From contig NZ_JAKILG010000009.1 in assembly GCF_023283765.1 (NCBI RefSeq), positions 1-64,000 of the forward strand: a stretch of DNA of 64,000 nt, in the 5' to 3' direction. The position numbers and the translations under genes were made by a program. Of the stretch, positions 38,101 to 49,489 are shown one piece after another (position 1 is the first letter of the stretch; every line of letters starts with the position of its first letter). The DNA comes from Shewanella profunda. GTDB lineage: Bacteria > Pseudomonadota > Gammaproteobacteria > Enterobacterales > Shewanellaceae. The notes beneath the pieces are model-generated. The model saw only the letters and a list, made by a program, of their open reading frames with translations, searched no databases and was not told the DNA's origin.

Positions 38101-41100
38101 ATGCTACCCCTGCTATCACATCAACAAACATTAGAGCCAGTGTATTTGGCATATCTTGATGCACTGGAGCAAAGTGCCTATTCCGGTGATATAGACAAGC
38201 GTTACAGTGCGCGGCTTGTTCAAGCAACCGATAATTCTGTCTATCAATTTTTACCTCAAGCGGTGCTCTATCCTAAAAATCAGCAGGATATTCAAATAGC
38301 ACTAGCGCTGGCGGCTAAAGAAGCTTTCCTAGACGTCACTTTTAGTGCTCGCGGCGGCGGTACAGGTACTAATGGTCAGTCATTGACCCACGGCTTGATT
38401 TTAGATGTATCCCGTTATATGAACCGTGTGCTTGAAGTGAATGTAGAGCAAGGGTGGGTGAGGGTTGAGGCTGGGGTGATTAAAGATGCGCTTAACGATG
38501 CGCTGCGCCCACACGGTTATTTTTTTAGTCCTGATCTATCAACCTCAAATCGCGCCACTATTGGCGGCATGATTAATACCGATGCCTCTGGGGCGGGCTC
38601 GTTAGTTTATGGTAAAACCTCAGATCATGTGTTGGGGCTACGTAGCGTATTAATTGATGGCAGCGTATTAGACACTAAGCCTTTGGATGCTGGGCTTTTA
38701 TGTAACCCTGATAACATAAGCGATAACCCGTTTGGGCAGAAACTCATTTCCGCTATTGCGGCTGTTTGCCGTGAAAAGCGAGCACTCATTGAAAATCAAT
38801 TTCCCAAGCTCAATCGTTTTCTAACTGGTTATGATCTAAAACACGTGTGGAACGATGGCCTAACTCAGTTTGATCTCTCCCGAATGTTAACGGGCTCAGA
38901 AGGTACGCTTGCGGTCATTACCGAGGCAAAACTGAATATCACCCCGCTGCCCACCGAGCGCGCTATGGTGAATATTAAATACGATTCCTTCCAATCGGCA
39001 CTGCGTCACGCGCCATCTTTGGTCGCCGCGCGGGCGACTGTGGTTGAAACCGTCGATTCTAAAGTCCTGAATTTAGCCCGAGAGGATATTGTCTGGCATT
39101 CGGTTGCTGATCTTATCCAAGAAGTGGCGGGTAAAGTGATTGATGGCCTCAATATGGTCGAATTTGCAGGCGACACTGTAGAAGTTGAGCAAAAGCTTGC
39201 GAGTCTTGAAGCGGTATTAACTGAGCAGATCAATAGGGGCGAATGCGGTGTATTGGGTTACCAAGTGACGCAAGACAAGCCGAGTATCGAAAAAATTTAC
39301 GGCATGCGTAAAAAAGCCGTTGGTTTATTGGGTGCCACCAAAGGGCGCCGTAAGCCCATCGCCTTTGCTGAAGATACTGCTGTACCGCCCGAAAAACTCG
39401 CCGATTACATTATGGAGTTTAGGGCTGTACTCGACGGTCATAATCTGCAATACGGTATGTTTGGGCATGTGGACGCGGGCGTGCTGCATGTGCGCCCAGC
39501 GCTTGATATGTGCGATGTCGAAGATGAGAAGTTACTGCGGGTGATTTCTGATCAAGTCGCGGCACTGACGCTCAAATATGGCGGCTTGATGTGGGGCGAG
39601 CACGGTAAAGGCGTACGCGGTGAATATGGCCCGTCGGTATTTGGTGATGAGCTTTATGGTGTACTGCAAGATATCAAAGGCTTGTTCGATCCCGATAACA
39701 GACTCAACCCGGGTAAGTTGGTTGCGCCTAAAAAAGTGGGAGCCTTGTGTTACGACATCGACAGCGTGAAGCGCGGAAAATTTGATAGACAAATTCCCGT
39801 TGAAGTGCGTGATGCATTCCCCGACGTCATGAATTGTAATGGTAATGGCCTGTGTTTTAACTACAGCAGCTATTCGCCTATGTGTCCGTCGTTTAAAGTG
39901 ACGGGTGATCGAGTTCAGTCACCTAAAGGGCGCGCAGGCCTTATGCGTGAGTGGTTAAGGTTATTAGAGGCCGAAGGCATTGATGTTAATGCACTCGCCA
40001 AAGCGAAACCCTTTGGCATATTGCAGCGCATACAAAATACCATCAATGCTAAACGTGATTATGATTACTCCCATGAGGTCATGGAGTCGCTTAAAGGCTG
40101 TTTGGCTTGTAAAGCCTGTTCAGGACAATGCCCGGTCAAAGTGGATGTACCTAAGTTTAGGGCACAGTTTTTTAATATCTACTATCAGCGCTATTTACGC
40201 CCAGCTAAGGATTATCTTGTCGCGGGTATTGAAGACAACTTACCCCTGATGGCTGCTGCGCCGCGACTGACCAACTTTGCTGCCCAAAATCCGTTAAGTC
40301 AGTGGATTATTAAAAAAGCTATTGGCTATGTGGATGCGCCAGCGTTATCTGTGCCTACCTTAAAACAACGGTTAGATGGTCATCCGAGCCGTGGCTATGA
40401 CTTAGCTGCATTGCAGTCTATCCCTGAAAGTGAGCGATCGAAGTTTGTGCTGGTAGTACAAGATCCGTTTAACAGTTTCTATGACTCAGGTCTTGTGTTT
40501 CGTTTTATCCAGTTGATTGAAAAACTCGGTTTAAAGCCCGTGTTATTACCCTTTAAACCCAATGGCAAGCCGACACATATTAAAGGCTTCTTAGATAAGT
40601 TTGCCAAAACGGCGCAGTCGAGTGCGGATTTTTTGAATCAAGTGCAAAAGCTTGGTATGCCAATGGTGGGGATTGATCCTGCTTTAGTGCTGTGTTATCG
40701 GGATGAATATAAAGAGGCATTAGGTGAAAACCGCGGTGATTTTGAGGTTAAGCTAGCTAATGAATGGCTACTCACAGTGATCAAGAACAAACCTGCTAAC
40801 TCGCCGCAAGATAAGCAATATACCTGGTTTAGTCATTGTACTGAGTCGACGGCCAAGCCAAATACTGCCAATGAATGGACTAAAATTTTTGCCCATTTCG
40901 GCGCGAAATTAAACACAGTCAATTTAGGTTGTTGTGGTATGGCGGGGACTTATGGTCATGAGGAGGAAAACCTAGAGCGCTCTAAGGCGCTGTTTGATAT
41001 GTCATGGCAGCAAACCTTAGCGAGAATTGAGCCGCCGCAAGTATTAGTGTCTGGCTATTCTTGCCGTAGCCAAGTGAAACGCTTTGCGGGTTACAAGCCA

Positions 41101-41142
41101 AAACATCCTCTGGAGGCCTTGCTCGAGTTAGTAAACGCGTAA
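38101..41142 (+). CDS. ydiJ: FAD- and Fe-S-dependent D-2-hydroxyglutarate dehydrogenase (YdiJ-like)
   Basis: 1013 residues, the length of E. coli YdiJ (1018), a D-2-hydroxyglutarate (D-2-hydroxyacid) oxidoreductase. Domains in order: PCMH-type FAD-binding (about 50-270, with RGGGTGTNGQSL and SPDLSTSNRATIGGM), FAD-oxidase C-terminal domain (to about 550, HVDAGVLHVRPALD), a 4Fe-4S dicluster part (CNGNGLCFNYSSYSPMCPSF and CLACKACSGQCPVKVDVP), and CCG-type cysteine-rich repeats (LGCCGMAGTYGHE, SGYSCRSQVKR). Probably membrane-associated, feeding electrons to quinone. Follows ppsA by about 100 bases, behind a terminator. Confidence 0.88.
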   Translation: MLPLLSHQQTLEPVYLAYLDALEQSAYSGDIDKRYSARLVQATDNSVYQFLPQAVLYPKNQQDIQIALALAAKEAFLDVTFSARGGGTGTNGQSLTHGLILDVSRYMNRVLEVNVEQGWVRVEAGVIKDALNDALRPHGYFFSPDLSTSNRATIGGMINTDASGAGSLVYGKTSDHVLGLRSVLIDGSVLDTKPLDAGLLCNPDNISDNPFGQKLISAIAAVCREKRALIENQFPKLNRFLTGYDLKHVWNDGLTQFDLSRMLTGSEGTLAVITEAKLNITPLPTERAMVNIKYDSFQSALRHAPSLVAARATVVETVDSKVLNLAREDIVWHSVADLIQEVAGKVIDGLNMVEFAGDTVEVEQKLASLEAVLTEQINRGECGVLGYQVTQDKPSIEKIYGMRKKAVGLLGATKGRRKPIAFAEDTAVPPEKLADYIMEFRAVLDGHNLQYGMFGHVDAGVLHVRPALDMCDVEDEKLLRVISDQVAALTLKYGGLMWGEHGKGVRGEYGPSVFGDELYGVLQDIKGLFDPDNRLNPGKLVAPKKVGALCYDIDSVKRGKFDRQIPVEVRDAFPDVMNCNGNGLCFNYSSYSPMCPSFKVTGDRVQSPKGRAGLMREWLRLLEAEGIDVNALAKAKPFGILQRIQNTINAKRDYDYSHEVMESLKGCLACKACSGQCPVKVDVPKFRAQFFNIYYQRYLRPAKDYLVAGIEDNLPLMAAAPRLTNFAAQNPLSQWIIKKAIGYVDAPALSVPTLKQRLDGHPSRGYDLAALQSIPESERSKFVLVVQDPFNSFYDSGLVFRFIQLIEKLGLKPVLLPFKPNGKPTHIKGFLDKFAKTAQSSADFLNQVQKLGMPMVGIDPALVLCYRDEYKEALGENRGDFEVKLANEWLLTVIKNKPANSPQDKQYTWFSHCTESTAKPNTANEWTKIFAHFGAKLNTVNLGCCGMAGTYGHEEENLERSKALFDMSWQQTLARIEPPQVLVSGYSCRSQVKRFAGYKPKHPLEALLELVNA

Positions 41143-41207
41143 TGGTCCTTATTACAGTAAGGCCGTAATTATCCTTACTGGTATATCCAAGTTTTGAATG
41201 TCACACT

Positions 41208-41234
41208 AAAGCCAGCCGCAAGGCTGGTTTTTTT
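41208..41234 (+). terminator. Terminator of the ydiJ homologue
   Basis: AAAGCCAGCC, loop GCAA, GGCTGGTTTTTTT (one G:U), 65 bases after the stop. It decides the start of the next gene, whose open frame runs through it. Confidence 0.88.
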
Positions 41235-41253
41235 ATGGATAATGGAGGTCCTG

Positions 41254-41727
41254 ATGGAAAAGATGACTGACAGTATTCACCACACACTCAAAAAATTCGC
41301 CGCCAATAGTGCATTAACAACTACTGCGCCGCTGTGCAGTGATGCACCACTGTTTGAAATTAACGCTCTGGGTGATTGGACGTATTTAGGGTCATCGCTG
41401 CCAGCTAAATTTGCTAAATTGTTCGCCAGTATTTTACATTGCATCGATGAGGAGTATTTCTTAATTACTCCTGTTGAGAAAGTGCGAGTGTGGGTTGAAG
41501 ATGCACCACTGCTGATTGTTGATTTTGAGCGGGTGCAGTCCCAGATGCGATTAAATGTAAAAACTAGCATTGAAACAGAACACCATAATATCGATATAAA
41601 GCAAATGAAACTCACCGATGACAGTGTTTATTTGCCGCTTGAACGCGGTTTATGGGGAAAATTAGGCCGCGCTTGTTACTACAATTTTGTGAATGAATTC
41701 AATTTATCCGCTCTAGGTGAAGAATGA
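41254..41727 (+). CDS. DUF1285 family protein
   Basis: 157-residue conserved protein of unknown function, recognised as DUF1285 from APLFEINALGDWTYLGSSLP near the N-terminus and VEKVRVWVEDAPLLIVDFE in the middle. I start at ATG 41254 with GGAGG 5 bases upstream. The frame is open back to 41194, but that part encodes the ydiJ terminator hairpin and is not expected to be translated. No signal peptide, TM segment or catalytic motif is visible. About 145 bases before the MarR regulator. Confidence 0.78.
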   Translation: MEKMTDSIHHTLKKFAANSALTTTAPLCSDAPLFEINALGDWTYLGSSLPAKFAKLFASILHCIDEEYFLITPVEKVRVWVEDAPLLIVDFERVQSQMRLNVKTSIETEHHNIDIKQMKLTDDSVYLPLERGLWGKLGRACYYNFVNEFNLSALGEE

Positions 41728-41872
41728 TTCCGCGGGGTAATAGCATAATTTGCAGTGTTCTTAGCTAGTTTATTGCGGGTTAAGTGGTAGTATTAAAACT
41801 GACTCTGTGTTCCTATGATGGCGCTTGGGGGAAGTGAAAAAGCGTTAAAACCTTTGTTGTAGGAGGTGCTGT

Positions 41873-42289
41873 TTGAATCGTAATGAAAGCTTAGGCTATC
41901 TTGTATCCCACTTAAATATCGAGCTGCAAAATGAGCTTGATCTGCAACTTAAGCGATATCAACTCGATATAAAACTGTGGCCTGTGCTGTTTGCTTTGTG
42001 GCAAGAAGAGGGCATAAGCCAAACTGAACTTTCTAAGCGTTGCGATGTGGCAAATTATACTATGACGCGGCTACTGGATCAGTTACAGGTTCAAGGTCTG
42101 ATTACCCGCCATCAAGAAGCCGATAATCGGCGCGCATTTCAAATATTTTTGACCGATGAAGCCAAAGCGTTAGAGCAAGATCTTATTTGCGAAGCTGAGC
42201 GGGTTAACGAAAAATTCCTCTCTAATCTCAGTGATGAGGAACAGCAGCAGTTCATCTTACTGTTAAATAAAATCAATCGGTTGACTTAG
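41873..42289 (+). CDS. MarR-family transcriptional regulator
   Basis: 138-residue winged-helix regulator: ISQTELSKRCDVANYTMTRLLDQLQVQGLITRHQEADNRR covers the recognition helix and wing of MarR proteins; the flanking helices form the dimer interface. It uses a TTG start with a strong AGGAGG 6 bases upstream. Ligand and targets are unknown. No efflux pump or enzyme gene is adjacent that would suggest a role. Confidence 0.87.
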   Translation: MNRNESLGYLVSHLNIELQNELDLQLKRYQLDIKLWPVLFALWQEEGISQTELSKRCDVANYTMTRLLDQLQVQGLITRHQEADNRRAFQIFLTDEAKALEQDLICEAERVNEKFLSNLSDEEQQQFILLLNKINRLT

Positions 42290-42422
42290 CTATTGTGAAT
42301 TGAGTCGATATGGTGGGTAACTGTCGTTAAGCAGTTTTTACTTCTATCCTTATGCGTTAGTTCAATCTTATTATTCCAGTTTAATCCCGTCAGTCATTAC
42401 TCAGTTGGATTAACTGGATTGA

Positions 42423-42767
42423 TCAATTGAAATAAAGTGCAAAGACGCAGAGCAGGCTGACGGCTATTACGCAGTGCTGAAGATATCGACGGCTGGCTAA
42501 TAAATTTTGTTTACCCTGTTTAAGGCTGGCGACGAGTCTATGTTGCTTATAAATACGGCACATGAGTTCATCAGTTTGGGGATCGATAAGTAGCTCAAAT
42601 TTGCAAGGGGCGCCATCTTTGAGCTGAATATTATGTTCGCTCTGAGGTTTAAAGTTGAGTTTGTGTGACACCATCTGCCCATTGACAAAGACCCGCTCTA
42701 AACCGCACCAATTACTGGCTTGCAGTTCAACAACATCTTGGTTGAGATCATACTTGAAACGGATCAT
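42423..42767 (-). CDS. Small membrane-anchored protein of unknown function
   Basis: 114 residues. The first 85 are soluble and beta-rich (VELQASNWCGLERVFVNGQMV, SEHNIQLKDGAPCKFELLI), followed by a basic stretch and one C-terminal TM segment (CVIAVSLLCVFALYF). I do not recognise it. Ending on a C-terminal membrane anchor, it may be tail-anchored. It lies about 205 bases downstream of leucine dehydrogenase on the same strand, beyond that gene's terminator. Confidence 0.6.
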   Translation of the reverse strand: MIRFKYDLNQDVVELQASNWCGLERVFVNGQMVSHKLNFKPQSEHNIQLKDGAPCKFELLIDPQTDELMCRIYKQHRLVASLKQGKQNLLASRRYLQHCVIAVSLLCVFALYFN

Positions 42768-42911
42768 AGCCCTATCCTATGCTGGGATCTGATAGGTTAA
42801 TTCAAGCAGACAAATATGACGTTTTCCAGCGCGATTAAATGAATATTCTGTGTCGAAATTAAAAGTGCGGCTAAACCATGAGCTTAGTGATAGATTAAAT
42901 TCTTGATAACA

Positions 42912-42938
42912 AAAAAGCGACCAGAGGTCGCTTTTTTC
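42912..42938 (-). terminator. Terminator of leucine dehydrogenase
   Basis: AAAAAAGCGACC, loop AGA, GGTCGCTTTTTT: a perfect 12-bp stem, 34 bases after the ldh stop on the minus strand. Confidence 0.9.
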
Positions 42939-42972
42939 AATATTTGACGGGCATAATAAACGAGCAGAAAAA

Positions 42973-44007
42973 TTACTGCTTAGCGGCTTCAATTATGGCT
43001 TTAGCCATTTCATCAGCAACAGCGCCGGTTGTACGGTTCTGTGCATCGGCTTGGCTGAAGATCTTCAGCAGCGTGTTGTAAATTTCTTCTACTTTGGCGG
43101 TCGATTTAGCCGCGTCATAATGTTTTTCGAACGACACGTTAATGATGCCGCCTGCGTTGATCACATAGTCTGGTGCATACAGTATGCCCATTTCTTTCAA
43201 GTGTTCACCGTGACGAACTTCGGCTAATTGGTTGTTGGCACAACCTGCGACAATTTTTGCTTTCAGTTGCGGTAAGGTCGCATCGTTTAAGGTCGCACCA
43301 AGGGCGCAGGGGGCGTACACATCCACATCCTGCGAATAGATGTCTTGAGGTGCGACGACAATTGCGCCAAAGTCGGTGGCAACTCTGTCTAACGAGGCTT
43401 GATGAATGTCAGTAACAATCAGCTCTGCGCCTTCGCCATGTAAATGTTTACATAGATAGTAGCCTACGTGACCTACGCCTTGAACGGCGATTTTAAGGCC
43501 TCTTAGGCTGTCTAAACCTAATTTATGTTTTACTGCTGCCTTGATGCCTAAATAAGTACCAAGGGCGGTGAAGGGCGATGGATCGCCACTCTTACCTTCA
43601 AGACCTGCCATATAAGGGGTTTCTTCATGGGCTATCATGATGTCAGCCGTGGTAGTGCCAACATCTTCCGCTGAATAGTAGCGTCCACCTAGGCTATTAA
43701 TAAAACGGCCAAAGGCGCGGAATAGGGCTTCGCGATCTTGTCTTTTCGGATCGGCAATGATCACTGATTTGCCACCGCCCATGGTTAAACCTGCGAGGGC
43801 GTTTTTGTAAGTCATGCCACGAGAGAGGCGTAATACGTCAGTCAGGGCTTCATCATCCGATTGGTAATTCCACATCCGGCATCCACCCACTGCAGGGCCT
43901 AGGTTGGTGTTATGGATGGCGACAATGGCCTTTAAGCCACTTTCTTTATCATGACAGAATACGACCTGTTCATGTTCGTCAAAGGATACATGATTAAATA
44001 CAGCCAC
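42973..44007 (-). CDS. ldh: Leucine (branched-chain amino acid) dehydrogenase
   Basis: NAD-dependent oxidative deamination of leucine, valine and isoleucine to the 2-oxoacids. The 344 residues contain GPAVGGCRMW, the catalytic Lys in MTYKNALAGLTMGGGKSVI, and the Rossmann motif VQGVGHVGYYLCK. I start at GTG 44007 (VAVFNHVSFDEHEQ) with GGAG 9 bases upstream; a GTG at 44028 precedes the ribosome site. It belongs to the Glu/Leu/Phe/Val dehydrogenase family, and the context (a LiuR-like operator upstream) favours leucine. Confidence 0.9.
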   Translation of the reverse strand: MAVFNHVSFDEHEQVVFCHDKESGLKAIVAIHNTNLGPAVGGCRMWNYQSDDEALTDVLRLSRGMTYKNALAGLTMGGGKSVIIADPKRQDREALFRAFGRFINSLGGRYYSAEDVGTTTADIMIAHEETPYMAGLEGKSGDPSPFTALGTYLGIKAAVKHKLGLDSLRGLKIAVQGVGHVGYYLCKHLHGEGAELIVTDIHQASLDRVATDFGAIVVAPQDIYSQDVDVYAPCALGATLNDATLPQLKAKIVAGCANNQLAEVRHGEHLKEMGILYAPDYVINAGGIINVSFEKHYDAAKSTAKVEEIYNTLLKIFSQADAQNRTTGAVADEMAKAIIEAAKQ

Positions 44008-44162
44008 GTGAATTTCTCCGCTATACACAATGAAAAAGCCGACGAGGTGAGTCCCATCGACTGCTTGTTATATTTATTGCAGAACCATAGCATTTAGCGA
44101 TACTCTCAACCATGCATAATAACCGAATAAATACATTATTTGTGGCAATTTAGCTTTCCACT

Positions 44163-44176
44163 TTACGTAAACGTAA
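44163..44176. promoter_or_regulatory. LiuR-like operator upstream of leucine dehydrogenase
   Basis: TTACGT-AA-ACGTAA is a perfect 14-bp palindrome within CTTTACGTAAACGTAAGC. It resembles the MerR-family LiuR motif that controls branched-chain amino acid degradation in Shewanella, and lies about 155 bases upstream of the ldh start. Confidence 0.5.
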
Positions 44177-44286
44177 GCTTTGCGGTTGAAAATGGATTGT
44201 ACTGAATTTAATGTAACGAATAGAATGAATCGCGCACTGATCCCAAGAATTAGGCTCGCGTTATAACAATAAGATAGGACGGAAGT

Positions 44287-44736
44287 ATGACTGAACAAGC
44301 TGTCGACCAGACTCAACAAAATTTATCAGCTGAAGAAATAGAAAAGCTGCGTCAAGAGTGGGTCAGAACTCAATTTCAAAAAGCCAATCGTTTTCTCGCT
44401 GAAAAGGGTGTTATTCCAAGCAAAGTATTGGCCGATGAAAGCCGTTATCTTGCGCCTTATATGGCGATTTGGAAGATGGAATCAAAGCGTCCAAGCAACA
44501 AAACCTATTGGGTGATGTCAGGTGATTTACCGTCGGATTTCGTCGATGTGAAAGTGGCGGCAACGGCCCGTGATGCCGTGCGTCATTTCTCTATGATGTG
44601 GCAAATGCAGGCGGAAAACTTAGTGCGTTCGGGGGCTACCCGTGATGCCACTCAGGCTAAATTTGCTCAACTACTGGTATCGCGCGCCGAGAGTTTATAT
44701 CGTATGCACAACGACGATAAACTGTGGAATGCTTAA
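44287..44736 (+). CDS. DUF4826 family protein
   Basis: 149-residue soluble protein with charged helices, recognised as DUF4826: LAPYMAIWKMESKRPSNKTYWVMSGDLPSDF and the DARDAVRHFSMMWQMQ-type segment (here TARDAVRHFSMMWQMQAEN). No function is known. Divergent from leucine dehydrogenase. The leader contains AGGACGGAAGT before the ATG. Convergent with roxA, with a shared terminator. Confidence 0.75.
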   Translation: MTEQAVDQTQQNLSAEEIEKLRQEWVRTQFQKANRFLAEKGVIPSKVLADESRYLAPYMAIWKMESKRPSNKTYWVMSGDLPSDFVDVKVAATARDAVRHFSMMWQMQAENLVRSGATRDATQAKFAQLLVSRAESLYRMHNDDKLWNA

Positions 44737-44798
44737 ACTCAAATGAGCTGATACGGTCACTTGTGTTGATTTATCAAAATAACGGCATAAATAACAAG

Positions 44799-44825
44799 AA
44801 GGCACTCCGTTGAGTGCCTTTTTTA
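44799..44825 (+). terminator. Terminator of the DUF4826 gene
   Basis: AAGGCACTC, loop CGTT, GAGTGCCTTTTTTA: a 9-bp stem and T-run about 62 bases after the stop. Confidence 0.85.
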
Positions 44826-44888
44826 TACTGACTTTCTATGTTGATTTCTTATGTTAATTATAAGGTTATCGAACAAAGTCGATAGGGC

Positions 44889-46028
44889 TTATTCTTCGCT
44901 GTCGCTCAAGTAGTAGAAACCTTGATTGATGAGTTTCAACAGTAAGGCTTGGACTTCTTCATGCTGACATATTTCAGTTGCTTCATCGGCGCTTAAGCTG
45001 ACTTTATCGCTTAACTGTGCGATTACGTCTGCCGGTGTATTGGGCAGTTCATGCACATCACCATTAATGAATAATCGCGGCGTGGAGTCATTTTCGAGGC
45101 GCAATACTTTCAAACCGCCGATACGGCTGACGCCAGCACCTTGGGCGAAGGCATCTTGCAAATCTTCAATGCTGTAAGCTTCTTCACCTTCACACAAATC
45201 AAGTTCGAAACGGTTCTGACTGAGCAGCTTACCTAACACGATTTGGTAGCTATTGGGATCTTGGCTCAGTTGACTCAAGAGTGACATTATGCCCACTTGG
45301 TGATCTTGGCTGACAATACCCGCTGAACTCGGTTCCGTTTGCGACGTGAAACGCTGCTGACCTAAGTTATTGTCGAGCAGATAATCAGCGATTTCACTCA
45401 CCAGTTCTTGCTGGCTAGGTGCACGGAAACCGATAGAGTAACTCATTGCCACTGTTAGGGTTTCGCCGCAATGTGGGAAACCAGGTGGGATATAAAGCAT
45501 GTCGCCTTTTTCTAACACTACATCGATAATGGGTGTGAAGTCTTCCACCAGCGGCGAGTTTGGATTGCCGCCACGGCGTTGTTGTGGGGTATTGTCGCCC
45601 ACAGTCCAGCGACGCTCACCTTCGCCTTGAATGATAAACACATCGTAGTTATCGACGTGCGGGCCGACACCGCCACTTGGGGTTGCAAATGATGCCATCA
45701 AGTCATCGAAGCGCCAGTCAGGTAAAAAGCGCAGCGCTTCAACTAACGGCTGCGAATCGGGATACCAATGGTTGACCGCTTGCACTAATAACTGCCAATG
45801 GGTTTCACCATAGCTGTCGTAATCTTCAAACGGACCTTGCACTACTTCCCAATTATTGTCTTTGGTGACGACGATGCGTGAAGAGATTTCTTCTTCGCAG
45901 GCAAGGCCTGCTAATTCATCGGCGCTGATTGGATCTTCAAACTGCGGAAACGCTTTTTTGATCAGCAGGGGTTTCTTTTGCCAGTATTCACTAAGAAACT
46001 GGGCGATATCGAGATTAAGTGTATACAT
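44889..46028 (-). CDS. roxA: Ribosomal protein L16 arginine 3-hydroxylase (JmjC/cupin, YcfD-like)
   Basis: 2OG/Fe(II) oxygenase that hydroxylates an arginine of ribosomal protein L16. The 379 residues (E. coli RoxA 373) contain the Fe motif GGGVGPHVDNYDVFIIQGEG (His-x-Asp), the distal His in PPGFPHCGE, and SIGFRAPSQQELVS, all close to RoxA. I start at ATG 46028 (MYTLNLDIAQFLSEYWQKKP), which fits the homologue; the open frame from 46049 runs through the purB terminator. No ribosome site is visible before the ATG. Downstream of purB on the same strand. Confidence 0.9.
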   Translation of the reverse strand: MYTLNLDIAQFLSEYWQKKPLLIKKAFPQFEDPISADELAGLACEEEISSRIVVTKDNNWEVVQGPFEDYDSYGETHWQLLVQAVNHWYPDSQPLVEALRFLPDWRFDDLMASFATPSGGVGPHVDNYDVFIIQGEGERRWTVGDNTPQQRRGGNPNSPLVEDFTPIIDVVLEKGDMLYIPPGFPHCGETLTVAMSYSIGFRAPSQQELVSEIADYLLDNNLGQQRFTSQTEPSSAGIVSQDHQVGIMSLLSQLSQDPNSYQIVLGKLLSQNRFELDLCEGEEAYSIEDLQDAFAQGAGVSRIGGLKVLRLENDSTPRLFINGDVHELPNTPADVIAQLSDKVSLSADEATEICQHEEVQALLLKLINQGFYYLSDSEE

Positions 46029-46034
46029 AGTGTT

Positions 46035-46072
46035 AAAAAAGGCGACCACATCGCGGTGATGTGGGTCGCCTT
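46035..46072 (-). terminator. Terminator of purB
   Basis: On the minus strand AAGGCGACCCACATC and GATGTGGTCGCCTT pair with one bulge and are followed by TTTTTT; the T-run ends only 6 bases before the roxA ATG. Confidence 0.88.
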
Positions 46073-46162
46073 AATCCTTATTTCTGTTTAAGAAAGAGTA
46101 TTATCCGTCGCCAACTTCTGTTAATAACTAATGTCAGTTAATAACCAATTTTAATTAATAAC

Positions 46163-48180
<2,018 letters not shown>

Positions 48181-48183
48181 GCT

Positions 48184-49302
48184 TTACCCTCGGATCAGTT
48201 GATCGATAATGCCACCGCCTAGGCAGACTTCACCCTCATAAAATACCGCAGACTGCCCTGGCGTCACCGCCGCAACTGGCTCATCGAAGATAACCCGCAA
48301 GGTGTGCTCATCTGTGTAGGTCAGAGTGCAAGGCACGTCTTGTTGGCGATAACGGGTTTTTACTGTGATATGACAGCCATCGACAGGTCCGATTCTATCC
48401 ACCCAATGCAGCTGGTTGACTGTCATGCCGGTCGACATCAAACGGGGATGGTGTCCGCCTTGACCTACGATCAATACATTGCGCTCAAGATCTTTATCGA
48501 CTACATACCAAGGATCGTCATTGCTATTTTTCATGCCGCCAATACCTAGCCCTTTACGTTGGCCTAAGGTGTGGTACATGAGTCCTTGGTGTGTGCCTAT
48601 GACTTCGCCTTCAGGGGTTTCGATATTGCCAGGCTGCGCCGGTAAATAAGTCCCTAGGAATTCAGTGAACTTGCGCTCGCCGATAAAGCAGATGCCAGTA
48701 CTGTCTTTTTTATCATGGGTGATTAAGCCCATTTCTTTCGCTATTTCACGCACTTGATGTTTTTCAAGCTCACCGACAGGGAACAGGCTACGTGCCACTT
48801 GCTCGTGGCTTAAGGTGTAGAGGAAATAACTTTGATCTTTATTGCCATCAACGCCGCGGAGCATTTGCGTACTGCCGTCGCTATTGTCGCGACGGCGAAC
48901 ATAGTGGCCCATGGCGATGTAATCGGCGTCGAGGATTTCATCGGCAAATTCTAAAAATGCCTTAAACTTGATTTCTTTGTTGCACATAATATCGGGATTT
49001 GGCGTGCGGCCCGCTTTGTATTCGGCGAGGAAATACTCAAATACATTGTCCCAATATTCAGCAGCAAAGTTGACTGTGTGTAGCTTGATCCCGAGCTTGT
49101 CGCACACGGCTTGGGCATCTTTTAAATCTTCAGCGGCGGCACAGTACTCGTTGTTGTCATCTTCTTCCCAGTTCTTCATGAAAAGGCCTTCAACCTGATA
49201 GCCTTGCTGCATAAGCAAATAGGCTGAAACAGATGAATCTACACCGCCGGACATGCCGACAATGACTTTTTTTCCTGTATGAGTGGGTTCGATTGATGTC
49301 AT
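48184..49302 (-). CDS. mnmA: tRNA 2-thiouridylase
   Basis: Thiolates U34 of tRNA-Glu, -Gln and -Lys. The 372 residues (E. coli MnmA 368) carry the PP-loop [15 protein letters not shown] (16-30), catalytic Cys107 in MCNKEIKF and Cys205 in [10 protein letters not shown], plus the [10 protein letters not shown] motif. First gene of mnmA-hflD-purB. The 350 bases upstream hold short tandem repeats. Confidence 0.96.
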   Translation of the reverse strand: MTSIEPTHTGKKVIVGMSGGVDSSVSAYLLMQQGYQVEGLFMKNWEEDDNNEYCAAAEDLKDAQAVCDKLGIKLHTVNFAAEYWDNVFEYFLAEYKAGRTPNPDIMCNKEIKFKAFLEFADEILDADYIAMGHYVRRRDNSDGSTQMLRGVDGNKDQSYFLYTLSHEQVARSLFPVGELEKHQVREIAKEMGLITHDKKDSTGICFIGERKFTEFLGTYLPAQPGNIETPEGEVIGTHQGLMYHTLGQRKGLGIGGMKNSNDDPWYVVDKDLERNVLIVGQGGHHPRLMSTGMTVNQLHWVDRIGPVDGCHITVKTRYRQQDVPCTLTYTDEHTLRVIFDEPVAAVTPGQSAVFYEGEVCLGGGIIDQLIRG

Positions 49303-49385
49303 AAATCCTAAAAACCATTGAGTATGTGTGTTGGCTAGGTGGTTGAATTTAAGCCGCGAAATAGAGCGCGTAACAAAAATACGTA

Positions 49386-49461
49386 CCTAACTTAAAATCT
49401 GGGGTTAACCTAAAAATATGGGCTAACTTAAAAAATCCAAGTTAACTTAAAAAATTCGGGT
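49386..49461. repeat. Four degenerate 18-19 bp tandem repeats
   Basis: TAACTTAAAA-type units start at 49388, 49406, 49424 and 49443 (period 18, 18, 19), each ending in GGG or a variant. The units differ from one another, so this is an old or slipped microsatellite-like tract. Confidence 0.55.
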
Positions 49462-49489
49462 GTAGTGCGCTGCTCGTTGCTAAATCAAA

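Noticed and set aside
41194-41253. 20-codon N-terminal extension of DUF1285
   Set aside because: Encoded by the ydiJ terminator hairpin; GGAGG supports ATG 41254.
46029-46049. Seven-codon extension of roxA
   Set aside because: It lies in the purB terminator, and homologues begin near MYTLNL.
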